Assembly: GCF_023343835.1 (NCBI RefSeq)
Contig: NC_064435.1
Coordinates: 42,060,603-42,124,602 of the forward strand
Direction: 5' to 3'
DNA length: 64,000 bases
Source of the DNA: Lagopus muta
Lineage: Eukaryota; Chordata; Aves; Galliformes; Phasianidae
A program made the position numbers and the translations under genes. A model generated the notes under the pieces. The model searched no databases. It worked only from the letters and a program-made list of their open reading frames with translations, and was not told where the DNA came from. Shown here piece after piece: positions 13,066-24,518 of this stretch; position 1 is the first letter of the stretch; every line of letters starts with the position of its first letter.

Positions 13066-13324
13066 GTTCCTGCTGGCAGAGGACTTGTGTCATGTGAGTA
13101 GAATTTTAAGGATTCCTGTCATAGATGAAAACAAATCTCAGTGATTCCTGTCAAGGGAATGGTAACTGGGCTGTTACTTGCATGTGCTGCTTCTCTCTGG
13201 CACTCAACTGAGAGTACAAATCCACAGTTTTGCTGCTGTGGCTTTGTCACTACAAGCCTGTGGTGGTGAATTGTCTCTGGCAGCGGGATCTGAGCCTTCT
13301 TTTCTTTCCCTTTGTTGCCTGCAG

Positions 13325-13518
13325 GTCCAACAGATCTCAGTATGAAGAGGCAGTTAGCAAGCAGCTCAGGCTCCTCCAGCAGTACGAGCTCCAGGCCCCA
13401 GCTGAGCCCCACTGAAATCAACGCTGTAAGGCAGCTGGTGGCAGGGTACCGGGAATCGGCTGCCTTTTTATTGCGTTCTGCAGATGAACTGGAAAACCTG
13501 ATTTTGCAGCAGAACTGA
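13325..13518 (+). CDS. NOL4 last coding exon, C-terminus
   Basis: This exon encodes the last 64 residues of NOL4 plus the two bases that complete the Gly codon split with the previous exon, and ends at TGA 13516-13518. It begins with PTDLSMK, a perfect match to the PxDLS motif bound by CtBP corepressors (a motif match only; binding is inferred). A Ser-rich stretch follows, then the conserved tail [13 protein letters not shown] with [18 protein letters not shown], predicted helical. 'EINAVRQLV' fits NOL4; as I recall it, NOL4L has 'EISAVRQLI'. Length and ending match the full-length family, so this copy looks intact. Confidence 0.95.
13327..13341 (+). other. PxDLS (CtBP-binding) motif codons
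   Basis: Codons CCA ACA GAT CTC AGT encode Pro-Thr-Asp-Leu-Ser, at the very start of the last NOL4 exon, two bases after the splice junction. PxDLS is the known docking motif for CtBP1/2. Any transcript that skips or fails to splice to this exon would lose it. Confidence 0.7.
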
Positions 13519-14308
13519 GTCACGTGACCTACACACCGGCCTGGTCTTATCTCAGAGTTTCCACTAATGACATTTTGATTTCCCAGAGCACACACTTCAG
13601 TTACCGCGCAGTCTTTTAGGAGAGTTAATTACCATAATGCCACACTGTTCTTGATCCATAAAGTGATGTGTTAAGGTGCTTCAAGTGAACTTTGACCTCT
13701 GGTATTTCTGAGGTACTTTACTGTGTCCAGCCTATTGCTTTTGTCTTAGTGTGTCAGCATAAATATCGAAACAGTGGCTAGAAATTAACTCGTTCTAACA
13801 CGTGGAGGAAACAGAAGATGCTGTGGTGTTTTTTTGAAAAATGGTTCAAGATCCAAGTGCAATATTAGTGGAATGTGATACTGACTCATTGGACTTAAAG
13901 CTGCAGTATATGGCAAACTGTTGCCAAATGTCCTGTTGCTACAGGGCACAATTGCAATTAAAAGGATCTTGTATTTTAAAAAAATGTAATTTTTATAAAA
14001 AGCAAAACAAGAGATTTTTTTGTTTTCATTCAAGATTTTTCATTTTTACTTTGGTAAACTTTTTCACTGGTCCTGAAAATGTTTTGAGGAGCTATTGTAA
14101 GTCCCCCTTCCTCTCTTGACCCCCTGACTGTGCCCTTCTCCCCAACTTCATATTCTTTCTACAATGAGTAACTCTTGATGCTGGATAATTCTCCCCTGTG
14201 TACTGTAAATTGTCATCTACAGGATACCTTCCAAAGGAAGCATGCATTTCCTGCGTTCATACCATTCTCAGCTCCATTCTGTAATATATTGCAGCTTTAT
14301 TAGCAATT

Positions 14309-14314
14309 AATAAA
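14309..14314 (+). promoter_or_regulatory. AATAAA, proximal NOL4 poly(A) signal
   Basis: A canonical hexamer 790 bases after the stop, followed within about 20 bases by a GT/T-rich stretch (GTTGAGGGTTTTTT). It is a good candidate for a short-UTR isoform. Confidence 0.6.
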
Positions 14315-15253
14315 AAGTTGAGGGTTTTTTAAAAGAAAAACAACATATCACTGAGAAAACAAAACGAGAAGTTGATTTCTTACAGTGAGCTCATCTAACT
14401 CCATGATCACCGCTGCTGTCCTAGACAAGTCCCTCGAGTTGTGATTGGATATAGGTGATGAATGTTAAGAGGTTGCAAGTGACAATCTGAAAATTTGCAC
14501 TCTTGTGTGTATTTATTATTTTTTCCTTAATTTAAACAAAATTCTTATGGAGGAAGGTCACTGACACTTCTGGAATGATTTGTATAACGCCCAGGCCTAG
14601 CTAAAAACTGTACAAAAATGTAAATGGATGCAGCTGCAACTATATTGAAACTCTTCTCTCTCCCCCACCCCCCGCTCTTCCCAACCCCTCTATTTCTTAT
14701 TTTATAATATTGATTACACATTAATGGTGTTTTCTTTGTGCACTATGGCAGGTTTATTTTTAAGTATATAGAAAAGGTAATTTAGTTTATGCTTACTGTA
14801 CTATCTGTTCTGTTGTTTGGCTTTTGTTGAATAACAATTTTCTTGTGCATTCCTAAATTTGCCTTATTTCATGTACAAAATTTTATGTAATTCCATTTTT
14901 TGACAATGAGTTTAAGGCATCGGTGATATTTTATATCTACTTGTTACATATAGTTTTCCAAGTAATGACTGTGATTGTGACCAAGTAATGTGCACTTTTT
15001 CTTGTAACTGTGGACATTGCTATGCTTTTTTTTCCTCTAGTGTTTCTAGAATTACTGTTGCTTACAGTTATGTAAAAGAAAAAGAACTTTTGTGATACTG
15101 TTGGTGAATATTAATGTGAAAAAGCCTATGAAATATGAGTATTTTGAAGGTACATAGATACACAAACATCTAAGTTGTGAACTGATGTTCACATATTTAA
15201 ATGGGAATTCAAAACCTGAGGGCTGGAATCATTTCCTCTGTTTCGTTTGGGTA

Positions 15254-15259
15254 AATAAA
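15254..15259 (+). promoter_or_regulatory. AATAAA, middle NOL4 poly(A) signal
   Basis: A canonical hexamer within GTAAATAAACAT, followed by T/G-rich sequence (TTTCTGTGTTT). Use is uncertain. Confidence 0.45.
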
Positions 15260-15578
15260 CATATTTCTGTGTTTAAATACATGATTGTGAAACATCGTAA
15301 CATTTAAATTGCCATAGCATTTAAAGTTATAAGAATTATTCTCTTTCGACAGGGAAAACAGACTTCCAGTCCAATTCATGCAGACAGGCAAAGCTCATTT
15401 CTCAAAATAATTGGTTAAATCCAGTAGGCTTATTTAGCTGAGCTTTGTTTTAGTGAAGAATTTCCTCAATAAGACTAGAAGCTTGTGGTCCATAAATCAT
15501 AAGACCCAAGTCACTAACATTTTATAATATTAAATTGGCTGGAGGCAACACCATTTTGTGACTCTGCATTTGTTTAAG

Positions 15579-15584
15579 AATAAA
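15579..15584 (+). promoter_or_regulatory. AATAAA, distal NOL4 poly(A) signal
   Basis: A canonical hexamer two bases before an 18-base genomic A run (15587-15604). It marks the likely end of the longest NOL4 mRNA. The A run itself could cause internal priming in oligo-dT libraries. Confidence 0.55.
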
Positions 15585-15604
15585 TTAAAAAAAAAAAAAA
15601 AAAA

Positions 15605-18600
15605 TCAGGTGTCTATTTTAAAAGCACTTCTTGTATATGAGAATATTGTTTCAGTTCCTTACTAGCTGCTAACCTATCGCTTGAGAAATGCATTTGCTTC
15701 CCACATCTACTCACGATGTTTGTGAAAGCCTGTAGCTTGTCTCTCCTATAGAAGTGTGATTCCCTCAGCTTCTGTCTCTCTAGACATTCAAAAGTCTATT
15801 AAGATCTAAGTGTCCTTTTCCACTCTTCCACTTCTATTTAGCTCTAACTTCTTCTGTCTCTTGCTTGTCAAAGGGGAGATTGCTATGTTACTGAGGCAAA
15901 GGACAACACTAGCACATGTTTTCCATAGGAAGAAAAAAAAAAAAAAAAAAAAAAAAAGAGTAAAAATGCAGCTACCAACAGCTTGTCCAGAAGGCTGCTT
16001 CCCAGCCAGGAATGCTTCTCAACTGGACAGCCTCAGTACTTTTTGAGATGCTTTGCTAAATCCAAATAAGGACAATAGGTTAGGGAAAAGAGATTTCTGT
16101 CAGTGGCCTACTCTCTGAATCCTCTTTCCAACTGTAAATCCTTCACTTGAAGAAGAGGAAAAGTTCCAGGTCAGCAAATGAACTTCAAGGCCCGCTGCTA
16201 GCCTTCCCCTTTTTCTGCTCTATCCCCAACCTACATTAAGCATTCTCCAAGAATGTCTTCTATACCGCATCCTCCTTTAAATGTTCACAGAGATACTTAG
16301 CTTTCAGCCCTCGAGTGCTCTATCTGTGCCAAATTCCAGGGGACTAATGGAGTTTTTAATCTACAGCTGCTTCTACCTCTGTGTACTGGGTTTATTCTTT
16401 CTTTCTTTCGACGAATCATAGATTCAGCCATAACTTCCTTTTTTAAGAGGGTACTGAAATTTAATCCCATCCTGTGAGGGAGAAACTATATATCTCAGTC
16501 CATTTTTGTGTGTACAAATATAGATCCAAGCATCACAATCAAATTTGCTCTCTTGGATCCAGTACAGCTCTCACAGCCACCTATTGTCTGCTTGCCCTGA
16601 ACCTCCTAAGGAAGTAATGGCTCAGGTGAAGAACTCCCTCAAGCCACAGACTGAATAAGATATCCAAAAATAACTTGAGAGAAATCTTTTACTTAGCCGC
16701 ATCTTCTGTGATCAATGCCCAATAACCTCAGTCTAAATATTGCTATTAGGATAAGGCCCAATCCCTTCCAGTACAGGCGCATCTGAGTATTCCTGCGTAA
16801 GTCTGCCTTCAGAAAAGCATTCCCAATACGTCCAGTGCTGTTATTGTACCAGTGCTTCAAGCTGATGTATGGCTCAGTACACCTCATCCAGGCAGACTGT
16901 AGAGACAGCTCCACCTCTCTCCAGCTACCCTACGGTTTCCTGTCCTGCAAAACCCTCGGTCTTCCAGGGAGTTTCTGGAAAAAGAAGACTTGGAGGAGAA
17001 CATCCTTTAATCTCCTTAAATTCCCATCTTATCTGGTGTCCAGAGTACCAAACTTGACAATGTTGACAGTGCATTGGGCCTCATTAGTCTTAACCATTCA
17101 CACTGGGGAGGCAAGTTGTTATTCTCTCTTCAAATTCCAGGGTGGTTTTTGTTGATAGGGCAGGCAACTGGGCAGCAGCTTTAGAAACAGCCTTAGACTG
17201 TGGGAGTGGGAAATGCTACCAGCTTAGTAACTTAGTAGATTTGTTTACTGTACTTGACATTGTCAGCTGGAAAACTAGAGATAGAGCACATGAAGAAAGG
17301 TCTGTGGACAAATTATTTCTTCTAGGTTGACACCTTGCTCCTTGTCGTCAAAGAATACCACTGTCTCAGCAATGATGAACATCTCAAGCTCCAGAAAAGC
17401 AGTGCATGAATAAGCAAGTTGCCTTTCCCTTATGGACAATCTTCTGAATGAGGAAAAACAGATGAGCACGTATATAACCATAGTTACAAAAATGATCAGA
17501 AAGCAGCTATACTGAAGGAATTGGATATTCTTTCTTGAAGGATCTGAGTGCCTGCTGACAACAGTAAGTGGAGGTAATTTTGTTGCTGAAATTCCATTCA
17601 AACTTGGAGAAAATTTGTTTTTCCTCAAGTTCCTATCCCTGTGTTAAAAACCTATTGTAAAGTTTTAAAATCCTCCCATTTTGAGATGCTTGTCAGTCAT
17701 TCATAATGAAGATGTATACTTTCTACTTAAAACTGATCTGATTGGAGACTAGAGTCAGGACTACCCTGACATCCACTACTGAAAACCAATTACTGGCACA
17801 TGAAAATGGATTCTGAAATAACGACACAAATCAAGCAGTGCCACACAGATGATTACTGAAGTAAGTACCTAAGAATATGAAATGACTCTGTGGGAGAAGA
17901 TCAATCTTGCACTTAGCCTTGTATCCTGGCTCTAATAATAAATAAAACAGATAAAGACGTGGCAAATATAGCAAATACAGCAATTCAGAAGAATAGATAG
18001 AGCAGTGTTTTCAAAATACACATTCATGGCCTTCAACAGTTTAAGGCCGTAGCAGATAACTTCCCATCCTGTTACTTGCTCATTACTCCCAGCAGAATGA
18101 GGGGGAGAATCAGAAGTGCAAAAATGAGGAGAAAAAAAAAAAAAAGAAAAAGAAAAAAGGTAATGTTTAATAGGTGAAGAATAAAACATAAAAATACAAG
18201 AGTGACAGAAAGGGAATCACTCAATACATCTGATCAGTGGACTGGTCCCAGAGCATTCAGAAAGTGCTTCAGAAAAGCTTCCCCCTAGTTTTAGAGAAAT
18301 TGAGAATGTCATCTGATAATGACATTACATGACAAGATATCTCTTTGGATGCTATGGGTCAACAGACCAAGATGTGACCCTTCCTAGCATTTAGCCCAGC
18401 CTACTTAAAGTGAGGAGGCACAGTGGAAAACAGAAGGCCTTGATGTCATTCAGACACATTTCAGCAACAGCTAAAATGTTGCATAACTTATGACACTTCG
18501 GCACAGATCCAAAGCAAAATATGGACTACTGTAAAGAAAGTTGCTCTGTCCCAGCCAAACCCAGTACTGAGGCTCAGAAGTTTCTTGACCCAAAGCATAT

Positions 18601-19298
18601 CCTTGTCATTTGGAATATGAAGGTATTGACCAACACCAGAAATCCATCGTGCTGTGCACTTCGCAAATATAGTGAGATATCATAAATGCCCTAAAAACCA
18701 CTCTATCTACATGAATACCAGTTAGTGGGAGGAAAAAAACATGCACAAAAGACAAACGAGTTGCTTGAGGCTATGCAATCTGTGAATGCCTGAGCCAGGT
18801 CCATTGACTCCTTTCCAACATCCTGCCCTAGTAAACAGCACTCCAGATGTGCCAAGTACAGAATGTAAAGTTCACAAATTGGATTCAGTTTTTTTCTGTT
18901 AAGCTCTCGTTAGGACTGGATCAAATGTTGGGGAAGAGGGCGCAAAATGATTTCATATTCTAACCCAAATAGTCTGTTTAAATCTCTTATACAGTAATGG
19001 AAAAAAAAGGAGCAAAGGAGAACTGGAAAGAATGTAAAATTGATATCTTACACTATCCAAATCAGTTAATTCATCTGTGATAAAAGATGTTTCTTTTTTT
19101 TTAATGCAAAGTTTTTCATTTCCTGTTGTGACAGGAATGTCTGGAACACAATGGAAAGGCATTCTAATTACTGTGACTATCTATCTATCTATATAGATAG
19201 GATAGCTGGGAGAAGGATCCAGTCTACTAATTGTGCATAGATAGGATTGCTCACGTTCTCCCTGAGAGGCTGAGCAACCACTGACTCAGCAGAGGGAG
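15605..19298. other. Intergenic, no gene seen
   Basis: Unique AT-rich sequence downstream of NOL4. It holds a 25-base A run (15933-15957), an A-rich run near 18131-18157 and a (CTAT)n microsatellite at 19177-19200. The 117-codon minus frame at 17275-17628 and the 106-codon plus frame at 16835-17155 have no recognisable domain. No CR1 copy was recognised. Confidence 0.65.
19177..19200 (+). repeat. (CTAT)n microsatellite
   Basis: A short tetranucleotide run, CTATCTATCTATCTAT then ATAGATAG, whose end can fold back on itself. Confidence 0.85.
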
Positions 19299-19299
19299 A

Positions 19300-19423
19300 G
19301 TCACAGAATCACAGAATTGATTTGGAAGAGATCTCTGGAGAGCATAAAGTGCAATTTCCTGCTAAAGCAGGTTCCCTACTGTGAGTTGCTGTGTCCAGAT
19401 GAGTCTTGAATATCTCCTCAGAG
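19300..19423 (-). mobile_element. CR1 LINE 3' end, reverse (part 1)
   Basis: It begins 'cacagaatcacagaattgat' (reverse of the CR1 terminus) and reads through 'gtgtccagatgagtcttgaa' and 'tatctcctcagag'. It stops abruptly where the LTR-like repeat begins. The same element resumes at about 19745. Confidence 0.8.
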
Positions 19424-19744
19424 TGTAATGCATGGAAAGCACAGCAGTAATAGCAGAATAGCACAACCCTAGGTTACAGCAAGTGAGGACAAGACCGAAT
19501 GCAGCAGCTGTAGACATAGAACCAAAAAAAGAGAAATTGCTTACTTCAAGTAGGCAGGGATCTCTAATCAAATACCCTCACCTCCACTGCCAACCCTTAA
19601 ATTAGGTCTAGGAAGGGGTGGATCCTGGCTTTACCCTTCCAGTCACTTAGGTTCATCGCATATACCTGAGCTCCCCCAGATGGGCCCTACCTTCCCACCA
19701 GGTGCTCAATCACTCCTTCAGGCTGTGATCTAGCATTTCCACTA
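19424..19744 (+). mobile_element. LTR-like repeat, copy 1
   Basis: An insert of about 320 bases within a reverse CR1. It starts 'tgtaatgcatgg'. Its 3' half contains 'cccttaaattaggtctagga', 'acctgagctcccccagatgg' and 'ccaggtgctcaatcactcct', then 'aggctgtgatctagcatttc'. The same ordered words occur at about 23.14-23.46 and 42.44-42.75 kb on the same strand. CR1 sequence ('aaggagacttcacca') continues after it, which gives the right-hand boundary. Its length and TG start suggest a solo LTR of an endogenous retrovirus family, but I cannot name the family. It has no coding capacity. Confidence 0.6.
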
Positions 19745-20030
19745 AAAGGAGACTTCACCATCATGGAGGAGTCCAGAACTGTACACGCTGCATACTCCAG
19801 ATGTGGCTTCATAAGGGCTGAGTAGAGGGGGAGGATCTCCTCCCTTGAACTGCTGGCCACACATTTGATGTACCCCAAGATCCCATTGGCCTTCTTGGCC
19901 ACAAGGGCACACTGTTGGCTCATAGCCAACCTGCTGTCCACAAGAACACTCAGGTCCTTTTCTGCAGATTTCCTCTCCAGAAGGTCAGCCCCTAAACTGT
20001 AGTGGTACATCCAGTTATTGAAGTTTTCCT
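19745..20030 (-). mobile_element. CR1 LINE reverse transcriptase tail (part 2)
   Basis: Reverse-strand CR1 ORF2 remnant. The minus frame ending near 19735 reads a typical CR1 C-terminal segment: [18 protein letters not shown], then [11 protein letters not shown] and [15 protein letters not shown]. It begins at a Met that is not the true start, and the reading frame is cut at both ends. Sequence between 'ttcacca' and 'ggagtccagaactg' is missing relative to a full CR1, so the host element carries an internal deletion as well as the LTR-like insert. Confidence 0.88.
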
Positions 20031-23000
20031 AATGCTTCCCTGGAAGCTTAATTCAGATAGAATGCCCATTTTCTTTCAAGGCTACTATTTTATTATTGTA
20101 TGGTTGATAATCAGTTCGTAGTGCTGGCTTATTTATTTATTTTTACACTCAGTCACAATATAGCAAAGCACTTATAACAGGAAAAACACGGGGAAAAATA
20201 AATAAGAAAAAAGGGAAGGAAGGAAAAGTATTTTTGATATTATTACTTCAAACATCTTTGTTTAACTGTTTGAAATTAATTTTATTTGTGGTGACAAACT
20301 CAGAGTGCTTTAACTCCGCAGGCTTGACCCATTTATTTCCTCTCATCTTCTGTAGCAGGGAAGGAAGGATTTGCTATATGGAGAAATAGCTTCTAGCAGA
20401 GAAAAGCTCTTATTGCCCTAGCCAGCAGGCAGCTTTATTGGCATTCATTTGCTGCCCTTGATACTTGAAAATTGCAAGCTACAAGGGAAGCTTCACTTGC
20501 AGATCTAGTCCTTAATAACTAGAGGCAGAGGCTAATTTTTAAATGCCTTTTTTTTTTTCCCCTTTAAGCATTTTCTTTTTAATACAAACATTTATCTATA
20601 AAGGAAAAAAGAAAATTATAGATTTAATATATCTTTAATGTCCAGTGTACAGCTGAGGTCCACAATTCAGAAAACTTTTAATATCAGTGCTAAACTACAG
20701 AACCGTGTTTGCTCCTTTTTTGTTATTGTTAATGGAGTAGGAAGAAACATTGCATAAAAGACGAGGGGGAGTTTATAAAAACAGATAAATTGAAAAGGGA
20801 GGAGAGAAAGAAAGGGGAGGGGGAGAAAAGTACATCAGAAGAGTAGAGAAGAAACTCTTTAGTCATCCAAGTGAGTGTTAAACAGAATCCAGATTTTTTG
20901 CTCTTAGAGTTTTTCCCAACTCTACTGAGTTGGGAAATAAAAGTGGGAGTCAACCCTTCACTTCAGAAAAGTGGATCAAAGGAGGTATACACCTGTCTAC
21001 TGCCCCTGACAACTGCTTTATTACTTTGCTACCTTATAAAAATTTCACTGATGTAGGTCTTGAAATAATTCAAAAACTACCATGTAATTATTGACTAAAG
21101 TTTAGTGCTTTAAACCGAATCATTTTGATCCTGTAGCAACATCATGATCCATTACTCCAATATGCATCACAGTATACTATCAGGATTATTGTGTTATGCT
21201 ACAGAAAAATCTCTCTTCCTGCTGACCCTTTTGTCTATGCACTGATTTTTAAATATTTTGAGGGCCAAAGAGTTTATGGAAAATATCCATGAAATGCTAT
21301 GGCTGAGGTATTGTGGACTGTCTGGGGATGTTTCAGTAACAGTTTAGAAAATCTTCTAGAGGCACAAGTTCCTACATCACTGTCACTGGGATTTCATACT
21401 GATTTTTTTAAGCCTTGAAAGAGAACTCCATTGTCAAGAAATTGAGAGTGAAATGTGATTATTAATTGGGACGCTATATATCCCAGATAGTACTACCTAG
21501 ATAGTACATTGTTATGATGTAGAGAAATGAAAATGAATCACTTTTGATTAAAAGGGGTCATCTGCCCATCTTGGTCACTGTGAAATGTGGCATTCTTTTT
21601 TCTTCTTAAGGAATAATGAGAACACCAAGAAGGCTATTGATTTTTATTAGCCTTCTATTACTCCCCACCAGTAAGAGTATGTTATTGTTACGGTAATACA
21701 GAGTGAATTACATAATACAAGGAAATAAATAGATAGGCAGTAGGTGCCCCGGAAAGAGCTAAGCCCTGACAAAATTCTGCAGACCCAGATCTATTTGTCT
21801 TAAGTTACTTGAGTTGTGACTCCTCAATACTCTTTGTGTGGGCACAATTTACTCTATTTATCACTCTTTTGTTCACTGAATTGCTGTTAGTCAGCTATTA
21901 TAAATTATCTACAGTTCAAATATTCCAAATCCTGTCCCCAGGCTATAAGTAATAGCTAGTGGGGCACTCCTGATTTTGAAGAGAGGTGGCACTTGTTGAA
22001 TAGAGAGCATCTACAGGTTCAGAAAAATCCTTATACAAATGAGAAGCAGCAACATAAGTCATAAGTTTACCTGATTCAAATTATGTCAAACCCTATGAAC
22101 ACCATAACCAGGCAGAATTCCAATCATAACATCAAGCAGTAGAACATCAGGAAAATATTCAACAAAAACAATCACATCACTTATCCGGATGAAGCATGGT
22201 AGCATTCAGGATAATCTGCTCCATAACTTTTCCAGGTACAGGGAACCCTAACAGGTCCGTAGTTTCTTGTATCTTCTTTCATACCTTTTTTTTTTTTTTT
22301 TTGGGTAGATAACACTCTCTGCCTTCCAGTTACTCCAGTTACCAGGGACTTCCCTAGACTCTGAAGACCTTTGGAAAACTACTTGGAGAGCTCCACTTGT
22401 AACACCTGCTAACTCTAGGGTACTTTAGGGTGAAACCTACTAGACACCACAGATTTGTGAACATTCAGATGATGGTCCTATATGATTTCTGTGGCCACAA
22501 ATATACAATAACTGCTCCTACAATCATAGTCTTCTAACTTCATGCAGCCCAAGATCTACCATTAATATTAAAAATGAAGGCACAAAAGACCTGAAATGCC
22601 TTCTCCTGCCCCCTTCCTCCTCTGTACTTGTTAGGTGACCACCTTCTTAAGGTATCAGTCTAATGCTTTTCTTGGGCTTATTTTTACTGCTAACCCTCTC
22701 TCCCATTACAACAATTTTTCCAGTGATCACAGCTAAACTAGGGGTCCAGTAACAAATACCCTGCTATCAGTTACTCTTAGGTGATGGTAAGAAGTTCTTT
22801 CATTATTGACTAATTTTCCATCAATAGAAAAATTAAGATAAACTTCTAGACTGGGAGCCAGAGACCCCAAGTTCCTCCTCTGATACAGCTATCTAATTGC
22901 ACTCATAGAATTTGCTTGTCAAAAGGTAAACAGCACAAACACCAACAGTAGTGGTGAAGTACATTGAAGCAATTGTTTTTTAAGACAAGCAAGTATGCTG

Positions 23001-23139
23001 TATTTATTCTTTGTGAACATTTCACTTTTAATTTATATGAGGATGCTGCTTTGGAATAGAGAGCACGCTACAAACAAATAAAAACACAGCCTTGCCTAGC
23101 ACCAAACATCTAGACCTGGTGTAAGAATCAGAAAGTTTA
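20031..23139. other. Intergenic, no gene seen
   Basis: AT-rich unique sequence. There is a T run at about 22287-22302. The purine-rich stretch at 20770-20850 (GGGAGGAGAGAAAG type) yields an antisense chance frame. No recognisable exon or mobile element. Confidence 0.6.
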
Positions 23140-23462
23140 ACACAATGGAACAGCATTACAGGAGATGTAATGACAAAGGAAATAGCACAACAGAAAAACA
23201 GAAAAGTGCTACAAAGAAAAAACACTCACCTGCCTCTGAAGATCTAGGCTTACAAGAAAAACTCCACAAGGGAATGATCTCCAACCTGAGATCCTTCCGC
23301 CCTAGCAGTCAGCCCTTAAATGAGGTCTAGGAGAGGTGCAACCAGGCTCCACCACTTCTGATCGCACAGGAGAATTGCCTTCACCTGTGCTCCCTGGGCT
23401 GAGCGGGTCTTTTCCCCAGGTGCTCAATCAGTGGTTCAGGATGTGACTCAACAGTTACCATA
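23140..23462 (+). mobile_element. LTR-like repeat, copy 2
   Basis: Shares with copies 1 and 3 the ordered words 'gatctccaac', 'agcccttaaatgaggtctag', 'cacctgtgctccctgggctg' and 'ccaggtgctcaatcagtggt', then 'gatgtgactcaacagttacc'. It is the most diverged in its first 150 bases ('atagcacaacag', 'acaaagaaaaaacac' still align). The outer limits are estimated from the length of the other copies. No CR1 flanks it. Confidence 0.55.
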
Positions 23463-24281
23463 CACCTGGGTTTCTACAAGCTGCTAAGCAGTATCAGTTT
23501 TGAAAATCTGTACCCAGATGAGGATAGCTGCTTTTCTCTGTGTTTGAGAAATACTTGAATAGCAAGGAATGGAATTTAAGGTATTTCCAAGACTGGCTCC
23601 CGTCTCTTTTCTCAAAATAAATACAATTGGTGAATTTGAGGTAATGGCCTCAGTCAAGTCTTTCTAGAATTGAATGCTCTCATGGGCTCCTGGTGGTTGA
23701 CACTTGGGTCCTTCCATGATGTCTTCTTAACCTCAGGCATATTTGTTCTCACACTCATGTTTGGATTCATTATTGTGTTTGTAGAGGTGGGGAAAACTAA
23801 AAGGAAAGAAATGCATGCTTTTTTTTCTTCCATCTGTTCTGAGGAATCCACTTAATAAGATTCCATTTGTTTTCTTATGCTAAATCTTGAAGAATCTAGA
23901 AATTCAGTTGCAAACACAACTGCCTGAAAGACACCATTGCAGCTTCAAACTGAGGGCTGCAAAAATAATTTAAAATACCCAAAATATATTGCGTGTTATT
24001 GTGCTCCTTGTATCTGTTATAGTTTCCACGGGCAAAAATAGGAAGCATTACTTTCAGGGAAATTTATGTTCATTTCTAATATGTTATGCTCCTCTTTTTT
24101 CTTCTCCTATTGAACAGTGACAATTCTGTTTATGTAACATCTGTTTTATTTTTTTTAACCATAACATTTAAGGGCTAGTAGAAATAAAAACAAACAAAAC
24201 CAACAAACATAAATGAAACTGAAAGCATTTTAGCAAGTGCTCATATTGGTAGCAGGAGATGTAACCAGGAGAAGTCACTAG

Positions 24282-24287
24282 GCCAGC
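24282..24287. repeat. Target-site duplication, left (gccagc)
   Basis: Exact 6-base direct repeat of 24519-24524, directly abutting the solo LTR. Six bases is the duplication length made by alpharetroviral integrase in birds. Confidence 0.85.
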
Positions 24288-24518
24288 TGTTGCATTGCCT
24301 CCTACGCTACTAACCCTAACCAGGTCAGGACCAAATAACTGCACATATACACCAATATGATGGACAGCAAAATGGCATTTATTACACATGAGCCCTAGCT
24401 TACATACCTTATGTGCCTCGTCTACGCCCCTAAAGCATGTGCCACACATCAATCGTAGAGCTTGGGAGGTCCTGCCACATCACATCCTGTGGGGGGGGTC
24501 CTTCAGTCACCTACAACA
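24288..24518 (-). mobile_element. Solo LTR, avian alpharetrovirus-like
   Basis: A 231-base LTR read on the minus strand. It begins TGTTGTAGG (at 24518) and ends GCAACA (at 24288), so the ends are perfect TGTTG/CAACA inverted repeats. AATAAA lies at 24383-24378, followed at once by TGCCATTTTGCTGTCC and ATATTGGTGT, the same layout as the U3/R/U5 region of avian sarcoma-leukosis and EAV-type LTRs. It is flanked by an exact 6-base duplication (gccagc). No gag, pol or env sequence lies nearby, so recombination between two LTRs probably removed the provirus. The length is close to the short EAV LTR class; the family name is inferred. Confidence 0.88.
24378..24383 (-). promoter_or_regulatory. LTR poly(A) signal (AATAAA)
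   Basis: Minus-strand AATAAA within the solo LTR, at the U3/R border. It could still act as a transcription stop for minus-strand transcripts. Confidence 0.7.

Larger units (their letters stand above)
2686..13324 (+). other. NOL4 last intron (10.6 kb)
   Basis: The intron runs from donor GTGAGT at 2686 to acceptor GCAG at 13321-13324. A strong pyrimidine tract (CTTTCCCTTTG type) lies just before the acceptor. The two flanking exons join in phase. Inside are CR1 fragments at 5.7, 6.6, 8.2, 9.6, 10.5 and 11.9-12.3 kb. There are also A-rich runs at 3.79, 6.0 and 7.14 kb, and an open stretch at 12.6-13.1 kb, described separately. The rest is unique AT-rich sequence with no exon-like frame. Confidence 0.85.
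13519..15604 (+). other. NOL4 3' UTR
   Basis: The region after the NOL4 stop is free of recognisable mobile elements, AT-rich and full of T-rich and A-rich short motifs, as expected of a long neuronal 3' UTR. It has three AATAAA signals (14309, 15254, 15579). The most distal gives a UTR of about 2.07 kb, though this end point is inferred. A C/T-rich tract lies near 14650-14690. The short open frames here are not coding. Confidence 0.75.

Noticed and set aside
13325..13518. Assignment to the paralogue NOL4L
   Set aside because: The exon before it carries the INGNGTYSYHSYRG stretch and the tail reads EINAVRQLV, which fit NOL4. As I recall NOL4L, it has a different NGGLNYSYRGYG-type segment and EISAVRQLI.
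19687..20010. 107-codon minus frame taken as a gene
   Set aside because: It is the C-terminal relic of the CR1 reverse transcriptase protein, cut at both ends.
24307..24320. CTAACCCTAACC telomere-like words
   Set aside because: Only two repeats, and they lie inside the R/U5 part of the solo LTR, so they belong to that element.
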